Shown: one piece after another, positions 1 through 9,669 of the stretch
Position numbering within the stretch: the first letter of the stretch is position 1
Layout of the letters: each line of letters begins with the position of its first letter
Assembly: GCA_003971905.1 (NCBI GenBank)
Contig: RSEE01000003.1
Location: 1,267,816 to 1,331,815, forward strand
Direction: 5' to 3'
Length of the DNA stretch: 64,000 nt
From: Moniliella sp. 'wahieum'
Taxonomy: Eukaryota; Basidiomycota; Moniliellomycetes; Moniliellales; Moniliellaceae
Notes under the pieces: generated by a model
The model's input: the letters and a program-made list of their open reading frames with translations, nothing else
The model's database searches: none
What the model was told of the DNA's origin: nothing
Made by a program: the position numbers and the translations under genes

Positions 1-205
1 GATGGTCCCCAATGGTGATGCAATCGCACTGGTTGCGCTGGTCTAAGCCCGCCAGCAACGCCTACAGAGGAACATCAAGCAGCCAGTCGCCACTACTAGG
101 GCTGTGGCTAGGCTGCGCAGCCGGGAAACCAGAGGCGAGAAACAAAAACGCGGAACTCCTACGCTGGAGCGTTGGCCAAAACCACGAGCCATCCGCGGTG
201 GCTTT
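1..205 (-). repeat. Dispersed repeat copy A
   Basis: Read on the minus strand this stretch contains GACTGGCTGCTTGATG followed by TTCCTCTGTA and, about 20 bases further, GCTTAGACCAG. The same ordered words occur near 7400 and near 19700 on the plus strand. Weaker similarity (GGCTCGTG and pyrimidine-rich stretches) extends about 100 bases upstream of the core in all three copies. No coding or terminal repeat is obvious, so a short non-autonomous element or a solo LTR fragment is possible. The left edge may be cut by the window. Confidence 0.6.
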
Positions 206-488
206 TCAGTCTCGACGTAGAGAATACCATCATGCCCATTATCGAATGTGGACAGCGCGCGGGGGGGGGAGTAGGTGACAAGATGAATCAGGCTGGAGAC
301 GCCTGCTGTTTTAAGTAGCCTGTCTGCTGCGCTCGAATGGACGAGCCACAGCAAGTAGCAAGTGGCGCCTTACGTAATGCAGTGAAACGTTCACCGTCCG
401 ATTTTGCTGGGCCACCCAGTCGCGACGGGATGGGAATCGGGCTTGATTCTTCCACCACCACTAATCTCCCGCCGCGTCAGGACCCGTC

Positions 489-3400
489 ATGGCCGACTCA
501 GCTCCGAAGAAGGACCCTTTGGTCCTTGTGCGCGAGGTGATCCATGCCCGATCCGGCGTGTCCGTATTGCAGCTCCAGGAGCTGTATGCTGCGTTTGAGG
601 CGCAGCCCGGCGCCTTGCCCATGCTACTTCCCAACCTGCTCCCGCTCCTCGACCAGCCCGAGCCGTTGCGGGGCTGGGTCTTGAACTACATGGACCTGGC
701 CTTTTGCCGCGGAGTCCTCAAGATGGATGCTCGCCGATCCCGTGCGTGTATTCTGCATTCTCCTTTTGTGTTCTAACTCTCTCCTGCCAGTCGCCCCGTA
801 CGTCATCGACCCTGTCTTGTCCTATATCAACGACCCCAATCCTTCGTATGCCAAGACGGCCATTCAGTGCTTTGCCAGCGCCTATCCTTCCATCTTTCAA
901 CACTTTATCGTTGACCCGAGCCAGGTCGCGCGCTGGCCCCTCATTCACGACATTCGCAATCGGCTGCTTGTCCTCTTCAACAGCCCCGCAGTTCCTACCG
1001 GCACCAAAATCGCCATTATCAAAGCTTTCCAGCGCATGGTGCTTGTCCAGATTGCCAGCGGCCCAGGAGCTTCTCCCAGTGATGTGAACGTGACACATGT
1101 CCCTGCAGGACACCCAATCCTTAACCCCGTCGATCTTGACTCGGACGCACGCCAGTTGCTTCTCCACTTGGTCCCGTTCATGTTCAGTAGCGATCAGGTG
1201 GACCTTGTTATGGCAACAATGAACACGTTGGCCATGTTGGCGCGCCATCGGCCTTCTCTGGTCGAGCTTGTGAGTCGAGCCTTGATCGATTGGACTCCCG
1301 ACAAGTTCGTGGGAAGGTTGGAACAACGCTTTGTCGAAAAGGCACTTCGCACTTTGTATCGTCACATGATCCGCTTCAACGTGGGCGGGGCGGCGTTCAA
1401 AGCGCAGTTCCAGGTTGCACTCGAGGTCCAGGTTCGGCGAGAAGCCGAGGCGGAAAATGCGCTTGCACTGGCCCGCGAAGCTGAGGCCAAGCGCAAGCGT
1501 GACGAGCTGGCTGAGGAGATTGCCATGGCGGCTGGGGCCAAACGGCCCAGGACGGACCCGGAAACCAGTGCCCCTCCCCTCCCCAGGTCGTCCCCAACGT
1601 ATCGCCCGCCAGGCCGCCCGCGCATTCCAGAGCCAGGACACGAACGAAGCCTTGGCCAATTTGATGTCACTCAGCTCCCGCTCTCGGTGGTCGTCGACCT
1701 GGTGATTGCCAATTTCCATGCTATATCCGAGGCTACGTTGGAGGAGGCCGTGTCCCGCACCCGGGCCAGTCTTTCCAGTGACACCCCAGCACCGCTTGCA
1801 TTGGAGGACCCCGCCGTTGAGCTTGCCCCCGCATTAGAACACTTTGAATTGGCACCACCCACTGCCTTGCCCCCCGCCCAGGCGTCTGACTTGATGAAGG
1901 GTGTTGTAGTCCGCATGACGAATATTGGTATGGACGAAGTGGCAACACGTCGCCCAGCCAAGGAGGGTGAAGAGCAGGGTGTCCCTTCCCACCCTGTACT
2001 TTGGAGCTCCCTCATTTCCCGTTTGGCCGTACGTGGGTTATATATGCCCCTACGTCCGGGAGCGGGGCAGGACGAAGTGCAAAGGCGGGAGGCAGTACTA
2101 AAATACGCCGACCAATTGCGTTCCGTTGTCATGCGTATGGTTTTGGAAGACCCCGAACCACGTCTTGAATTGGCCACACGCTGGTTAATGGAGGAGTGGA
2201 CCTCGGACAACCAGCGGCGCCATGACGGTTTGGAGGGGAAGTACGAACCCCTGCTGGTTGAGTTGCTGGCTGGGCTGCGGCCCAAGCTCACTTCGGAATC
2301 CAAGTGGATTCTCCCGTTTATTGAAGACTTGCCTGTTCTACCCCCCTCGGCGATGGATCAGCTGGTGGCCTTGGCCAAGGACCGGTCTACTCTTCAGCTC
2401 GGGCTTCTTATCCTCCGGGAGGTGGCCGTTTCTCGCCCTCCCGTACGTCAATATGTGACAAGTCTCCTCCTTTCCCTTACTCGATCCTCCGATGAGCTCC
2501 TCCGCCGTGGAGCCATCACCACGGTGCGTGTGTGGGTGAACAATGCCAAGCCCCGTCCCCCCTGGAGACTGTGGTGCTTGCCTATTCCCACCAGTCTCTT
2601 GAGTGCCTTACTGTCGGCGTTAAGGCTGAAGGTGATGACACCATTATCTCTCCTCCCGAGGAGGACGACAAGGATACCAAGCCCAGTGTACCTGAGCCCG
2701 AAACCAAGAATGAGGATTCATCAGCTGAAGCTTCCACCGTGAAGATGGAGGACGTGGATGGTGAGCCTAGCGCAGTTGTTCCACCCGAAGGGGAACCGGA
2801 ACACGAAACGCAAGCGGAAGCAGAGGTTTCCCCTGATCCGCAGAGGCAATGGAGCGAGACAGATGTTCTGCGCTATCTGGAGTTGACGCTTGCGTTGTGT
2901 GTCAAGGTACCGAGCCTTCTCGATGACGTGTTTGCAACCTATGTTCACGTTCGTCCCGAGGTCCAAACAGCGATGGAAACTCACATCACCAGGCTGATTG
3001 CCTCGATGGGTCCGCACCACCCTGTTCTTCTGGAACTGCTTTCCCATTTCCCCGAAGGTGCTGAGGGACTTGCGCTCACCATTTTCCAAATCATGTTTGA
3101 CAAGGAAAAGTCGCCCGCCTTAGTCCAGCTTGTGGTCAAGCTCAGCCAAGAGCGCGTCTTGGATCCACGCTTTTTGCTTCCCATCTTGCCGGAACTCAAA
3201 AAAGTACGTGGTGTTTTGAATTTCTTGGTCCCTTTCTGACGTTTTTTTGTAGCCTGAGGTTCTCCGTCTCTTCCCCGAGTGGTAAGTTTATTGGACGACG
3301 AGTCGACGGCCAGGGACAACCTTGATGTGATGAAGAAGACGCTTGAGGCGATTGTTGTTCCCCCCGAGGATTCGTTTGGCCAAGTCTCGTCGAACCAGCC

Positions 3401-3929
3401 GCGGAAAGCACGTGAAGAGCATGTGACCCCGACTGAGCTTATGGGGATGCTTCATCGCAAAGAGAATGAGATCGGCAAGAAGGCCGCCGCAAGGGCGGTT
3501 CAAGTCTGCCTCAACATGCCCGACATGTTCCGTGCCGAGGTGTTGGCAGCGACGATGAACCAAATCGTTGAGGAGCCTGTACTGCCTACCATCTTCCTTC
3601 GCACGGTCCTCATGGCAGTGGATAAGTTCCCCTCGCTCAAGGGGTATGTAAGTGGAAACCTACTCTCTCGTCTCATTACCAAGAAGGTCTGGCTTGATCC
3701 CATCCTCTGGAAGGGCTTCATCATTGCCGCCAAAAAGACAGTACCCGGCTCCTACGCCGCCCTGGCCCAGCTGCACAAGGATCAGATGCGGGAGATCGCC
3801 GCGCAAGACCCCGAGTTAAAGGAAGGATTGCGGGACTACTTTGTGAAGAAAACGGGAAACAACCCCAACCGTATGCGCCCCGTCCTGGACCTCTTGGGCC
3901 TTGATCCAGACGCGCCGGCGGCCCAATAA
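489..3929 (+). CDS. PTA1: Symplekin/Pta1-like mRNA 3'-end processing scaffold
   Basis: This protein is a scaffold of the nuclear cleavage and polyadenylation factor. About 1,100 residues read as helical HEAT-like repeats. The N-terminal symplekin domain runs from the ATG at 489 to about residue 300, with a charged low-complexity linker around 2640-2850. The C-terminal symplekin domain follows (VTPTELMGMLHRKE, then VWLDPILWKGFI, typical of the family). Intron 1 is 742-790 (GTGCGT to CAG, CTAAC branch, 49 bases) and intron 2 is 3204-3252 (GTACGT to TAG, 49 bases); both preserve frame. Two frame breaks lie at C runs, near 2556-2562 and 3273-3276. One extra C at each restores NAKPRPPLETVV and LRLFPRVVSLLDD. 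At the first break a 44-base intron (2524-2567, GTGCGT to GAG) would also restore frame, but it would remove a tryptophan-containing helix I expect in the family. The family call is secure; the exact sequence at the breaks is not. Confidence 0.88.
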
Positions 3930-4187
3930 TGGCCCTTAGCCTGAGCTCTGAGCCCTGCTGATGTATGACACATTGAGATATGAGACTTGAACTGGAAGTG
4001 GGATTGAGAACAGTATATCATTCGACAAGGATATATCAACTTGTAGGATAGGAATGCACTTTACGCCGTTTGTAGTAGGGACCGAGAACGAAAGTGAGGA
4101 TACTAAAGTAAGGCGTACAGGTAGTTCGTAGAATAGTCCAGTGTGCGCTACTAGTAGTGTATAGGACAATGCAATTGCACCATATCT

Positions 4188-4292
4188 GACTTTAGGGCAG
4201 TGGTTACCCCGTTCGCCTGCTATGTGTAGCACCTTGCTCCAAGGGCCAGCGAATCCTCTCTGAGGGCGTGAGTTCGAATCTCACAGGTGTCG
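4188..4292 (+). tRNA. tRNA-Ser(GCT) with intron, acceptor stem damaged
   Basis: A box-A-like D arm (4191-4210) is followed by anticodon stem TTCGC/GCGAA (4212-4216 and 4249-4253). The loop gives anticodon GCT at 4219-4221. A 25-base intron fits at 4223-4247, immediately after position 37. A serine-type long variable arm (CCTC-TCT-GAGG) and a perfect 5+7+5 T arm (GTGAG TTCGAAT CTCAC) follow. A T6 run at 4293-4298 would terminate Pol III. The 3' acceptor strand AGGTGTC expects GACACCT at the 5' end, but only GACTT is present, so bases have been lost or this copy is dead. Confidence 0.8.
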
Positions 4293-4716
4293 TTTTTTGC
4301 TGCGTTTCTACTAAATTTTTGTGATTTGCACCCTTGCTATATACGCCTTGGGAACCTCAAGAAGTGTTGGTTAGATGGGGAATGCTTAATGCAGTCGATG
4401 AAGCAATGAATTAATGAAGCGAAGAGCCAACTGGAGAGCTACTATAAGTATTGGCTCGCGTTGTGGACGGTAGTAGGAGAAACCCCCGGTATCAAGGCAG
4501 GTTAAAACATCGACACGTCCGCACAGTTGTGAGTGCATCCAGTATGATGCATGGCCCGGTGCAACTCCGACGCCGCTTACGAAGGGACGCTTGCTTTTCA
4601 ACTCGCTTTCGTCGCCAACCAGAATGGGGCCAGGCAAACTACTCCACTATAACACACGCCTGCAATCATGGCCCCCCAAATTGTTTTACGAGAGATCATA
4701 GTGGGTCCAATCTTCA
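4293..4716. other. Intergenic, no gene seen
   Basis: Apart from the tRNA terminator at its left edge I see no gene or clear signal. It separates the tRNA from the 3' end of the galactokinase gene. Confidence 0.5.
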
Positions 4717-6529
4717 TCAAGAAAATGAGTCAGTTCCGCCAACTTGAAAAGGATATACACCCAAAAGGTGGGATGGGGCAACTATTAACGGCTGAGACGA
4801 CGCCGCGATCGTGGGCAATGAGCGATTAGACCGTCTCTTGTACACACATGCTCCACCTGCCGGTTCTGTAAGTAGCAACGCATCGTTCAGCCCGTCTTGG
4901 TCCAACTCTGGGTGGCGTACGGCAAAGTACTCCTCGGTCAGCGCCTTGATTACGGCAGGCACCTTGCTCCAGGGACCAATATGACTGTGGAGCCTCCCCA
5001 GCCCGCACCTGGCACAGAAATTGTCAGGATTACTTCTCAACATGAAATGGGGTCAACGGACGTACCTGTCAAACGAGCGCCGAGAGCGCCGGCCTTGCGC
5101 GCAATCGTGGTGACCTGCTCAAGCTCAGGGCAAGAAGCCTGGTAAAAGTCGCGCATCGAGTAGTGGGATTGGTTGATGAGCTCGCCCAGTTCCTTGTAGA
5201 GCGTCGCTGCATCGGCCTCTGGGATCTCGCCATTCTCCGCCCGCGACGCCGCGACTTGGAGGAGGGTAACGAAGCGGAGAGTGCGGTAGGCCTCGTCAAA
5301 CACGTGCTTGGTGCGCTTGAAAAGGTCAAACTTCTCTGCCTTGACAGGGAAGATGGTGAGAAATTCTTTGGTGAATGCGTCACCCTCATACCCGGTCAAC
5401 ACCTCCGCCTCGGCCCGCGTCACAGGATCCTTAGGCAAGTGGGAGAGCGCTACCGATTCGAAAAACTTGATGCGTGCACCTTCTTCGCCGGCTTCCTTGA
5501 GTGCCTCAGCCCGCTCATCCGATGCGACGTACCACAGCTTGTCAACAGGATGGAGCTGGAAGTACTCGCCCAAAATACCATTAAGGGTGTAGTTGGTAGC
5601 AGTAGGAGCGATGCCCAAAGCCTTGCCCAGCGCTCGCGTTGCCATGCGCAGCTCAGCCGTACGGAGATTGTAATGAATCGGGCCCGACACCTTCTTATCC
5701 GAAGCGACGAGCGTGTTGGCAATCAACCACTTGTACGACTCGGTTTTTTCCGGGCCATGCGGGGCAAGAATAGGGTGGATCCAAAGGTGCGGCACAAAGC
5801 CAATGTGCAGCAAGTACCCAGGCCTGCCAAAGATGGAGGCCGACTGGTCCATTCCACCGGAGCTCACGCCCACCAGCCGCTCGACTCGATAGCCACGTTG
5901 GCCATCTCTTTGCGGTCGATAAACTGACGCACGCCCAGCGCCTCCAGAATCAAAATGCTACTCACTGTCGTCATGGCGGCCGAACTGGACAAACTCGACT
6001 CGGGGGGAACCGTGCCATCGACCAAGATGCTCACCCGGACAGGCTTGGGTGTCGTCGCGGCGGTCGTAGCGGCAGGCAAGTGCGGCACAAGGCCATGGAG
6101 AGCCACCTTAAAGTAGTTCGCCCACCGGTCAGGACCAGAGTTGTGGAGCTGCACATCAGGTAGGCCTTCTTTCCAGGAAGTGGTAAAGGAAGTGCCCTCA
6201 AAACGTGGGGTGACATTGTGGAGGACGAACTCAGTCGTCTGGTTGGGCGGGGTGGTATTCTTACTCCACTCAACATGGGTCGCCATGAGGATATCCATCT
6301 CAATGGAGGCGGGCAAGACTGAAAATCCCTGGTGGTCAACATGCTCGCCAATCATGTTGACGCGCCCAGGGGCGCGTGCGACGAAGTCGGGTTGGGTACC
6401 AAACTGGGTTTGGAAAGCTTGGCGGAGAGCGTTCCAGCGCGCCTCCTCGCGGGGAAGGCGCTCCGCCGAGTAGATGGCGCTGAGCGTGTCGTGCACAGGA
6501 ATAACGTCGTCGGGGTGTTGCGAGGACAT
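4717..6529 (-). CDS. GAL1: Galactokinase
   Basis: Galactokinase phosphorylates galactose with ATP at the entry to the Leloir pathway. The start at 6529 gives an acidic N-terminus, then the galactose-binding signature GRVNMIGEHVDH (about residue 55). The ATP-loop GHMP motif PPESSLSSSAAM (about residue 175) keeps the serine-alanine pair that kinase-dead Gal3-type sensors lack. NSGG-like VSSGGMDQ follows, and the C-terminal glycine-rich motif LTGAGWGGSTVILVP is created by removing an intron at 5009-5065 (57 bases, GTACGT to CAG, CTGAC branch). Two frame breaks are each mended by one base: a G near 5880 (giving AIESERLVGV) and a C near 4970 (giving VPWSKVP). The protein should end soon after GGACVYK. 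The literal frame runs on to 4717, while one more dropped base would place a stop at 4826-4828. No GAL7 or GAL10 neighbour is present. Confidence 0.9.
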
Positions 6530-8804
6530 GGGGGAGATGGGCTGAAAGCGGAGGGGGAAGGGGTTGCTGATTGGGCGAACGGGCGGCGATGATGGTGGTT
6601 ATGTAGGCGACGGGAAGGTTGCTTGGCCTGGTGCGCACCCTCAGGCCTGAGCCTGACCTCATATAGGCCCTGGCGCAGGACGCTGCGCTGTCTGATCCGT
6701 GCACTGCGCCGGTGTGGCATGTGGCATGTGGATGCGATGCATGATGTGCGATGCATGAATGCACCGCGGGGCAGTAGAGGGCAGTGCCACGCTGCTCTGG
6801 CCGGTGCAACATGCGGCGGTGCCTGAATCAGAGACACCCCGCCCCCGCCCCCCGGCGGCTGCGGGAAAAACAGATCAGCATCCGCACATCCCAGCACCAG
6901 TCAGCTGACCCCTGGAGGGCTGCGGGCCAGTCGATCACAAAGACGAGAGCAGACCACAGACTGCCAGGCCTGCCTCGGGTCTCACCCGGTCACCGCCTCA
7001 CCCCACATTCTCATGGCCTAGATCCATCTGCAGCCACCCACACTGCCATCCATGCAGAGTGTGTGTTGCTCGGCGGGACACTTGAGATCCTCTCCCTCCT
7101 CTAGGAGCTTCAACATGACAAGTAATCGTTTACGCGTCCCTGGCTCATAGTCCAAGTCATGCAGATAGTTCGATTTCTACCCACCAAGGCTGGGAAATGG
7201 ATGTTAGGCCACTGGTGGGGTGAACGCATATTTTTGGAGGCTATGTGGATGCGTACCCGCAGGTGACACTACACGAGAGGCGACCGCAATCCAATGGAAT
7301 GCTGGGAGAAAAAAGGTGTTGGGCCATCGGGGGTGGCTCGTGCGTCGGATTCCTTCTTTCTCGCGTCTGTTTTTCATGTTCCGAAGCCAGACATGATGGC
7401 GACTGGCTGCTTGATGGGCCTCTGTACTAGGTGTTGGTGCTTGGCTTATAGACCAGAACCAACACCACCACCACAACGAGTGCGACTGCTTCACCCTCTC
7501 TCGAGGCCCATCAGGACTCTTCCATAGGTCTCATAGGAAAGAGGGCTCATAGACGACGGAATGCGACAAGAAAAAGACCAAATACCTGGAACGCACCCCC
7601 AAAGCCGGTTTCTCCCTGTACATGAAGATGGTGCCACCATGTCGGCCACCAAGATGTCTAAGAATGTAAAAGCCTTACTGGGGAGTCATATTGGAGAGGG
7701 TTCTAATCCCTCACATGTCTCTACCATGCTAATTCGGTTCCGGGTACGTGCTACATCTCCAGTTTAGAAGCGAATGGCGCGCGGGGAGCCACGACGTCCC
7801 GACCTGCTGGCGACTCCACTTACTTCCTTGCGTTAGTAGAGCAAACAGCCCATTGTCAGGCCGGTGAGCGAGCCTGATCAGCGCACCGTTTCTAGTCTGT
7901 CCACCTGCCTTAAGTTCTGTAAATGATTAGTAGTAGGAGGGCAAAGAAACAAATGAAGTAACTGTAAAGAGTCTCGCTGGAGATGGTTCGTAGATGGTTC
8001 GTCGTTCGTCTTTCATTCGTCGCTTTCGTGTTATTTGGAGTGCGGGATCCAGAGGGTGTTCAACCTATATACACATTTTGCCATTCCTGCAGGCGGATGA
8101 GTGTAATGCACGTTTGGCGTAACCAGCCTATATATACCAACAGTAACTTTGGTCTTCTAGTTACCTCTTCTTCATCTTGTTAACTGTCCCCGCGGAAGGG
8201 TGTTGTTGGTTGAGAGCGATCACTATGATGGTGTAATAAACGAGAAGAAATTGTGGCATGAGTCCCTCGACATCGAAGAGGTATTATCAACCAGCGGCGG
8301 CCTTCCAATCAGTCCCCCTGAACGTCACCGGGAGAATGCAAGCCTGCTCACTTGCCGACGTTGCTTTGCCAGACAACATCAGATGTTGGTGTTGTTACGA
8401 GTCTTGCGGCCCACACTATAGTACTCTTGCTGTCCAAAGAGGGCACACTAATGGGCCACATGCGCCTCAAGTGAGATGTTGCGCACCTGAGGCGCTCTAG
8501 TCTCCAACATTGTAAGGATTAGGAAACATGCAATGCCGCACCCCTTTTGACGGGAAATCGCCTTGACCGCTCAGGCCACAGTAACCCTGCCCTCCACTCC
8601 ATATTCGTTTCCTCTCCTCCTGCCACTGGCTTGATCTGATCTGCCGCGGTTAATCTGCCGTCATGACTCTTCTTGTATGTCCCCCCTCTTGTTGTTCGCT
8701 GCATGCAGACGATGTGACTCGTGTGGCTCCCATACCTATCGGTCTTGTGTAATCAATCATAGGGAGGTCCCGCCATAACACAACTTGAGCTGCACGGATG
8801 ATGC
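6530..8804. other. Long intergenic region with one repeat copy
   Basis: This stretch lies upstream of galactokinase and downstream of the BolA gene. Apart from repeat copy C at about 7320-7470 and a tRNA-like hairpin near 7690-7719, I see nothing coding. The open frames here are short and do not resemble proteins. Confidence 0.5.
7320..7470 (+). repeat. Dispersed repeat copy C
   Basis: It contains GACTGGCTGCTTGATG at 7399-7414, then CCTCTGTACTAGGTGTTGGTG and GGCTTATAGACCAG, in the same order and spacing as copies A and B. Upstream GGCTCGTG (about 7335) and CTTTCTCGCGTCTG align loosely with copy A. It is about 75-80 percent similar to the others over the core by eye. Confidence 0.6.
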
Positions 8805-9291
8805 TTATGGCTCCTCGGCCTCTAGGACAGTATGCAACTAACAGAGAATCCTTAGTGTGCTAGTCCCATCAAGAGAAGGGCGACTTACTTGAAGTCCGTG
8901 AATGTCCTTGATGATGCTCTTCAGCTCCGCCTGAACGAGGCGATGCTGCTTAAGAGTCGATAGCCCTTGGAAGTGTTTGGACTTGATGACAATCGTGTAG
9001 AATGCCTCACAGCCTCCTGACACATCGGTAACACTCACCATCGAGGGTGAAAATTTGGCCTCCAAAATGGAGATAATTTGCTTCTCCCCTGCGTCTGCTC
9101 CCCCTCAGCCGGTGCAGCAGGCGACGATTCAACCTCAACCCCGATAGGTTCAGCGCGGCGAATGGAGGACGCTGAGTGGCCTCTGCACCATGGGACGAGA
9201 ATTCAGCCCCGCAGCTGAGCCCAGCACAAAACGTGTCCGAATCGCACTGCGCGTAGCCCTGACAAGCGGCACAGAAAGGCGCAGCGACATA
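8805..9291 (-). CDS. BOL3: Mitochondrial BolA-like protein (Bol3 type)
   Basis: BolA proteins work with glutaredoxins and late iron-sulfur carriers. The Bol1/Bol3 branch acts in mitochondria on clusters for lipoyl synthase and succinate dehydrogenase. The core reads VTDVSGGCEAFYTIVI, then GLSTLKQHRLVQAELK and IHGLQ, which keeps the SGGC and the invariant KQHR-histidine region. An intron at 8838-8888 (51 bases, GTAAGT to TAG) joins HGLQ to LHTVLEAEEP and a TAA at 8805-8807, the expected BolA tail. The start at 9291 gives an Arg/Ser-rich, acid-free leader typical of mitochondrial import. One G missing near 9090 breaks the frame before GEKQIISILE, and a second shift near 9150 joins leader to body. 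The exact leader sequence is uncertain; the family is not. Confidence 0.85.
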
Positions 9292-9669
9292 CCGAACCAG
9301 ACGGGCTGAGGTGGTGGCAATATGCGTCTTGGAGCCGCTAATGTCCGAAGCGAGAAGGTGGCGCTTGGGTAATCATCGATCATCGTCATTTGCCGTGACA
9401 AAATGCAATGTTGAAACCCCGGGAGGTTACCTATCTGCATGGATGGATCCGTAGCATCCTTGTAAGTACTTCGTCCTCTACATCGGCTCTCCAACCTGTG
9501 CACCCACACCGTTTTTCACAGTAGCAAGCTTCCCTTCAGCTCGATAACATCTGTAAGGAGGTATTCCATAGAATGTTACAGCAGTCCAAAAGACAATTCA
9601 TCCAATGTCTGGAAAGGAGGAAAGACCCCTCCATCTCTAATACCACGTACGGAATGTTCAACAGGGGTG
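9292..9669. other. Intergenic, no gene seen
   Basis: A 378-base gap between the 5' end of the BolA gene and the 3' end of the next minus-strand gene. I see no conserved coding potential, so it probably holds the BolA promoter. Confidence 0.45.

Noticed and set aside
718-1719. 333-codon open frame antisense to symplekin
   Set aside because: The plus strand encodes a well-conserved symplekin domain; the antisense frame is open because of GC-rich codon bias.
4230-4976. Shared 13-base word GCACCTTGCTCCA in the tRNA-Ser intron and galactokinase
   Set aside because: A 13-base match between two places in 64 kb is expected by chance.
7632-7719. tRNA-like structure with a perfect T arm (GAGGG TTCTAAT CCCTC) and a GGCC/TCTAAG D-arm-like stretch
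   Set aside because: Acceptor strands pair only if a base is added, no convincing anticodon stem exists and the T-loop purine is missing. Probably chance or an ancient tRNA-Leu fragment.
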